Source: Cantharellus purpuraceus (taxonomy: Eukaryota; Basidiomycota; Agaricomycetes; Cantharellales; Hydnaceae). Taken from it: a stretch of 64,000 bases of DNA. The DNA is taken from NCBI GenBank assembly GCA_025174535.1, contig JALBUN010000003.1:434001-498000 (forward strand), in the 5' to 3' direction. The notes beneath the pieces were generated by a model that saw nothing but the letters and a program-made list of their open reading frames with translations, was not told the origin of the DNA and searched no databases. Positions 60,615-64,000 of the stretch are shown here, one piece after another; the stretch's first letter is position 1; each line of letters opens with the position of its first letter. A program made the translations under genes and the position numbers.

Positions 60615-63600
60615 TGCCAGTGAATCAGAATCACACAACTTCAAATTTCCAAAGCTCAATGGCCAGAACCTTTTGCTCTGGGCCAAGCACATGCAAGCTG
60701 CACTGCAGTCTCACTACCTTTGGCTGATAGTCAATGGCATGGAGACTTGTCTGGAAGCACCATCTGGTGCAAAGGTGGCTACCACAGAATGGAAGCTTGA
60801 ATGGAAGGAACACATGGACTGGTTGCTGTGTGATCAGGCGGCTCAGGGTCTGAGAGTTCCCAATGGCCACACGTTCCAAAGGCCCAAACTTCAAAGGAGA
60901 TGTGGGACACATGGCATGACATGTACGTGACCAATCAGCAATGGATAGATGTCCACTACTACTTTGAGGAACTATATACTTGGAAGTATGTAGAGACAAG
61001 CTCCATGGCTGACCACATTGCTACCATGCTCAACCTTGGACAGAAAATCACAGCAGCAGGAGAGATGCTCCCTGATATACATGTTGCTTGAGCACTCATC
61101 CTCTCACTCCCCCACAATCAGTCATGGGACGTCATCAAGATTCAACTATTTAGCTTGGAATCACCTAAGCTCACTTCTACCACTGTCAGCAGCATGCTCA
61201 TTTTGGAATCCAATTGCCACTCTAGAGAGAAAGCTAGTGAAACAGTGCTACTAGCTGGCAAGAAGAAGTGCACTGGAGCAAAACCAAGGCCAGATGACAA
61301 ATGTTGCTACTGTCATGAAAAGGACATTGGGCCAACAGGTGTCCCAAGTGTGAGGAAGATGAGAAAAAGAAAGGCAGTGGAGATGTGGCTAACCTCACTG
61401 TCAACAACCTCCAGGAGCTAGGAGAACACCGGATTGGACAGGTATACATGGTGGGAGGGGCTCCAAAGTTGGCTGAGTTAATATTGGACTGCAGCATGAC
61501 ATCACACATGTTCTGTGATAAGAGTTTCTTCATCACTTACTCACCATCAGGTTCATGTGAATCAATCGCAGTTGGGGATGCCCACAACATCCCAGTAGCT
61601 GGCCACAGCTCCATTTGATTCAGGAGCATACTACCAGAGGGATTCCAAACGATCACCCTAATTGGCACTCTGCACATTCCCATGCTTGCCACAAACTTGG
61701 TCAGCCTTGGCAAGTTGCAGCGAGAAGGGGTGTCAGTTGCCAGCTTTGAGGGTGGATTGTCAGTATCACTAAAAGGCAAAGAGTTGCTCCATGGATCACT
61801 CACCGGTGATAGTGGTAATGCCCTTGGCAGGTTGCACTGGCTACCATTCCATAAAGCCAGTAGTACTCAGTATGAGAAGATGGACCTACTAGTCATCAAT
61901 CTCACTGGTCCCATGTCTGTTGAAACTTGTTGTGGAATGCAGTATGCATTTGTGGCTGTTGAGGTTGCTTGCTGGCTCCCAGTTGGACGGCTCCTACATT
62001 CGAAGGATGAGGCTGGAGCTGCACTGAAGGAGACCATAGTGATGCTTGAATGACAGTCAGGAAAACGGCTAAAGTGGGTCAGATGCAACAATGGAATGGA
62101 GTTTATCAAGAAGCTTACCAAGTCATTCTGTCACCACAATGGAATCATTTTGGAAACCACTGTCCCCTACTCACCAGAACAGAATGGTATTGCTGAGCAA
62201 GTGATAGCTGTCTACTTTGAGATGGTGAGATGCATGCTACATTCTGCCAGAATGGACTTACAGTATTGGGGAGAGGCATTCCTATATGCCATTCACATAT
62301 GGAGCTGTTCCTACAGCACTCAATGGAAAGGTACCATTAGAGGCATGGTCTGGAAAGAGACCAGATATATCTCACCTCCAAATATTTGGCTCCATCGCAT
62401 ATGTCAATATCCCAAAGAAGCTTTGTGGCAGCAAGCTGGAAGTTACCTCAGTAAAGTGCTGCTTGCTGGACTGGTGGGCTAATGAAATGAAAGGGTATCA
62501 ACTTGAGGATGTGGAAACCAGGAAATTAATAGCAGCAAGGGACATATATTTCATGGAGGATCAAATGCCAGGAGATCTTGCCTTGATTGACACCCAAGGG
62601 GCTGTCCCCACACATGCTGAGATTGAACAGCTCATACCTGAGGACACGAGCCAAGCAGGAAAGGAAAACACACCAGAGTCTGAACCAACACTGAACCAAT
62701 CCAAGCTGGTTCATTCCCCAGATGCTCCTAATGACACCCACACATCCCCACCTCCTGAACCAGAGCCAGACCCACAACTACCATCCCATCCATCCAAATG
62801 AGCTAATCTCCCATTACGTAGTCACCCAACATGAACCTGAAATCCTGCAATGCAATTTGGAACAACAGTGACCAAAGATGAGATAGAGGCGACTGTGACA
62901 ACAACCGGCAGAACTCACCATGCCTTCATTGCATATACCAACGAGCCATGAACATACCATGAGGCCATGAGGTCACCCTACTCAAAGCAGTGGGAGGAGT
63001 CAGTTGAAAAGGAGTATAATCAGCTGAAGAAAACAGGTACCTTTGAATGGGTTGAGAAAATCCCCAAAGGCCGGAAAGCAGTTGGAAGCTGCATTGTTTT
63101 CAAGAATAAACATGATGGTGATGGTGCATTTCTTCAGCACAAGTCATGCATTGTCATGAAAGGCTTTTCACAGGTACCTGGTCAAGATTTCAATGACACA
63201 TTTGCATCCATGGCAAAATTTAGTACACTATGTACCCTTTTGTCCATTGTTGTGCATGAAGACATAGAATTGCATCAAATTGATGTGGTTGGTGCTTACT
63301 TGCAAGGAGATCTCAATGAAGATATCTATATGGAGGTGCCCGATGGGATCAAAGAGGAGGGCAAAGATGGCTGGTACTGGAAGTTAAAGAAGGCGCTCTA
63401 TGGCCTGATACAAGTGGGACATCAGTGGAAAACAAGACTTGATAAGACAATGAAAAAGCTTAGCTTTCAAAAGAGCCAGGTGGATGACTGTCTCTATGTT
63501 CTCCAAGAGAATGGCACCATCACACTGCTGGTGCTCATCTATGTGGACAACATGGTGGTTGCTGGACAGACAACTCCAAAAGATTGAAGAATTCATGTCA

Positions 63601-64000
63601 GATTTCAAGAAAAGCTTTGATATTACCAATGTTGGCAAACTGAAGTATATACTTGGCATTCAAGTTACTTGTGACAGAAAGACACGCACTGTGGTTATAA
63701 ATCAAACTGCATATATCACTTGAGTCTTGGCCAAATTTGGCATGCAAGATTGCATGCCTGTCATGACACCGCTCGCTGTCAAGCATAATTTGTCAGCCTC
63801 ACAGTCACCTGCTACAGAGGAGGACCGCACAGCTTACCTCAAATATGCCAGCAGTCTCTCTTACCTTGAGATTGTTGGATCCCTGCTGTATGCAACACAG
63901 ACAAGACCTGACATTCAATTCACCATCAGTCTTGTTTCACAGTTCAGAGGGAACCCTGGAAAGACTCACCTAGAGGCTGTGAAGTGCATCCTGTGGTATC
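60607..64000 (+). pseudogene. gag-pol of the right copia copy (inactive, cut by window edge)
   Basis: This is identical in content to the left copy. Landmarks are the gag motif at 60634-60700, a frame change before 60900, in-frame TGA at 61089-61091, knuckle frameshift near 61320, protease LDCSM at 61484-61498, TGA at 61616-61618, integrase Asn codons at 61898-61900 and 62087-62089 where the family has Asp, TGA at 62051-62053, TGA at 62799-62801, reverse transcriptase from 62967, YVDN at 63540-63551, another frame change just after, and TGA at 63721-63723. The RNase H part is only begun at 64000. All stops I traced are TGA. Confidence 0.88.

Larger units (their letters stand above)
60347..64000 (+). 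mobile_element. Ty1/copia-type retrotransposon, right copy, cut by window edge
   Basis: The element is read on the plus strand with a complete 5' LTR (60347-60602), primer-binding site (60603-60614) and gag-pol from 60607 to beyond the window. It is inverted relative to the left copy, and its LTR starts exactly where the left copy's LTR fragment stops. The body is the mirror image of the left copy, defects included. Confidence 0.9.
60571..64000. repeat. right arm of a ~3.4-kb inverted repeat
   Basis: This is the mirror of 56917-60346. The arms are separated by a 224-bp spacer (60347-60570) consisting of LTR sequence. Confidence 0.9.

Overview
The window is nuclear DNA of a filamentous fungus, most likely an agaricomycete (mushroom-forming basidiomycete). 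The reasons are dense genes cut by many introns of about 45-70 nt, a DUF6533-type membrane protein, a pair of 7TM-like paralogues, cysteine-rich small secreted proteins, FAS1 and tannase-type secreted proteins, and a Ty1/copia retrotransposon. No prokaryotic, organellar or viral genes were seen. Gene models below were spliced by hand from frame continuity and family motifs, so exon edges in the less conserved genes are approximate.

Layout. 0-7.6 kb is gene-poor. It holds a solo LTR with a 5-bp target duplication (756-893), two tandem 7TM-like paralogues (the first frameshifted) and, between them, a ~500-bp element with 19-bp terminal inverted repeats. 7.9-17 kb carries metabolic enzymes: myo-inositol oxygenase, a HAD phosphatase of the PHOSPHO1/MtnX type, and malic enzyme. 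17.8-21 kb has a DUF6533 membrane protein and a small secreted Ser/Thr-rich protein. 22.5-31.8 kb is housekeeping: a Sec2-type Rab GEF, then GPN1/Npa3 and mitochondrial isoleucyl-tRNA synthetase facing away from each other across 94 bp. 32.2-35.7 kb has two paralogous secreted proteins with matching five-exon structures. 37-39.7 kb has a small unknown protein and an XPG/FEN1-family nuclease. 40-43.4 kb has a tannase/feruloyl-esterase gene with an apparent frameshift and a FAS1 protein. 45.6-55.4 kb has a Gyp8/TBC1D20-type Rab GAP, an aldo/keto reductase, a single-pass membrane protein and an unknown protein with a WF-containing basic segment.

56.1-64 kb is an inverted pair of copia-type elements. 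Their arms mirror each other around about 60,458, and the palindrome runs off the right edge. Both copies are dead. They have in-frame TGA codons, frameshifts, and Asn in place of catalytic Asp in integrase and reverse transcriptase, in DNA almost free of CpG. The related solo LTR at 756-893 still has its CpGs. The element's primer-binding site matches the anticodon arm of initiator tRNA-Met, and the gag ATG lies inside it.

Other points of note are an excess of GC-AG introns (five by my reading, in four genes) and the matching exon phases of the secreted-protein pair. No operon-like logic applies. The genes are independent, apart from the divergent GPN1/ISM1 pair and the two tandem duplications.
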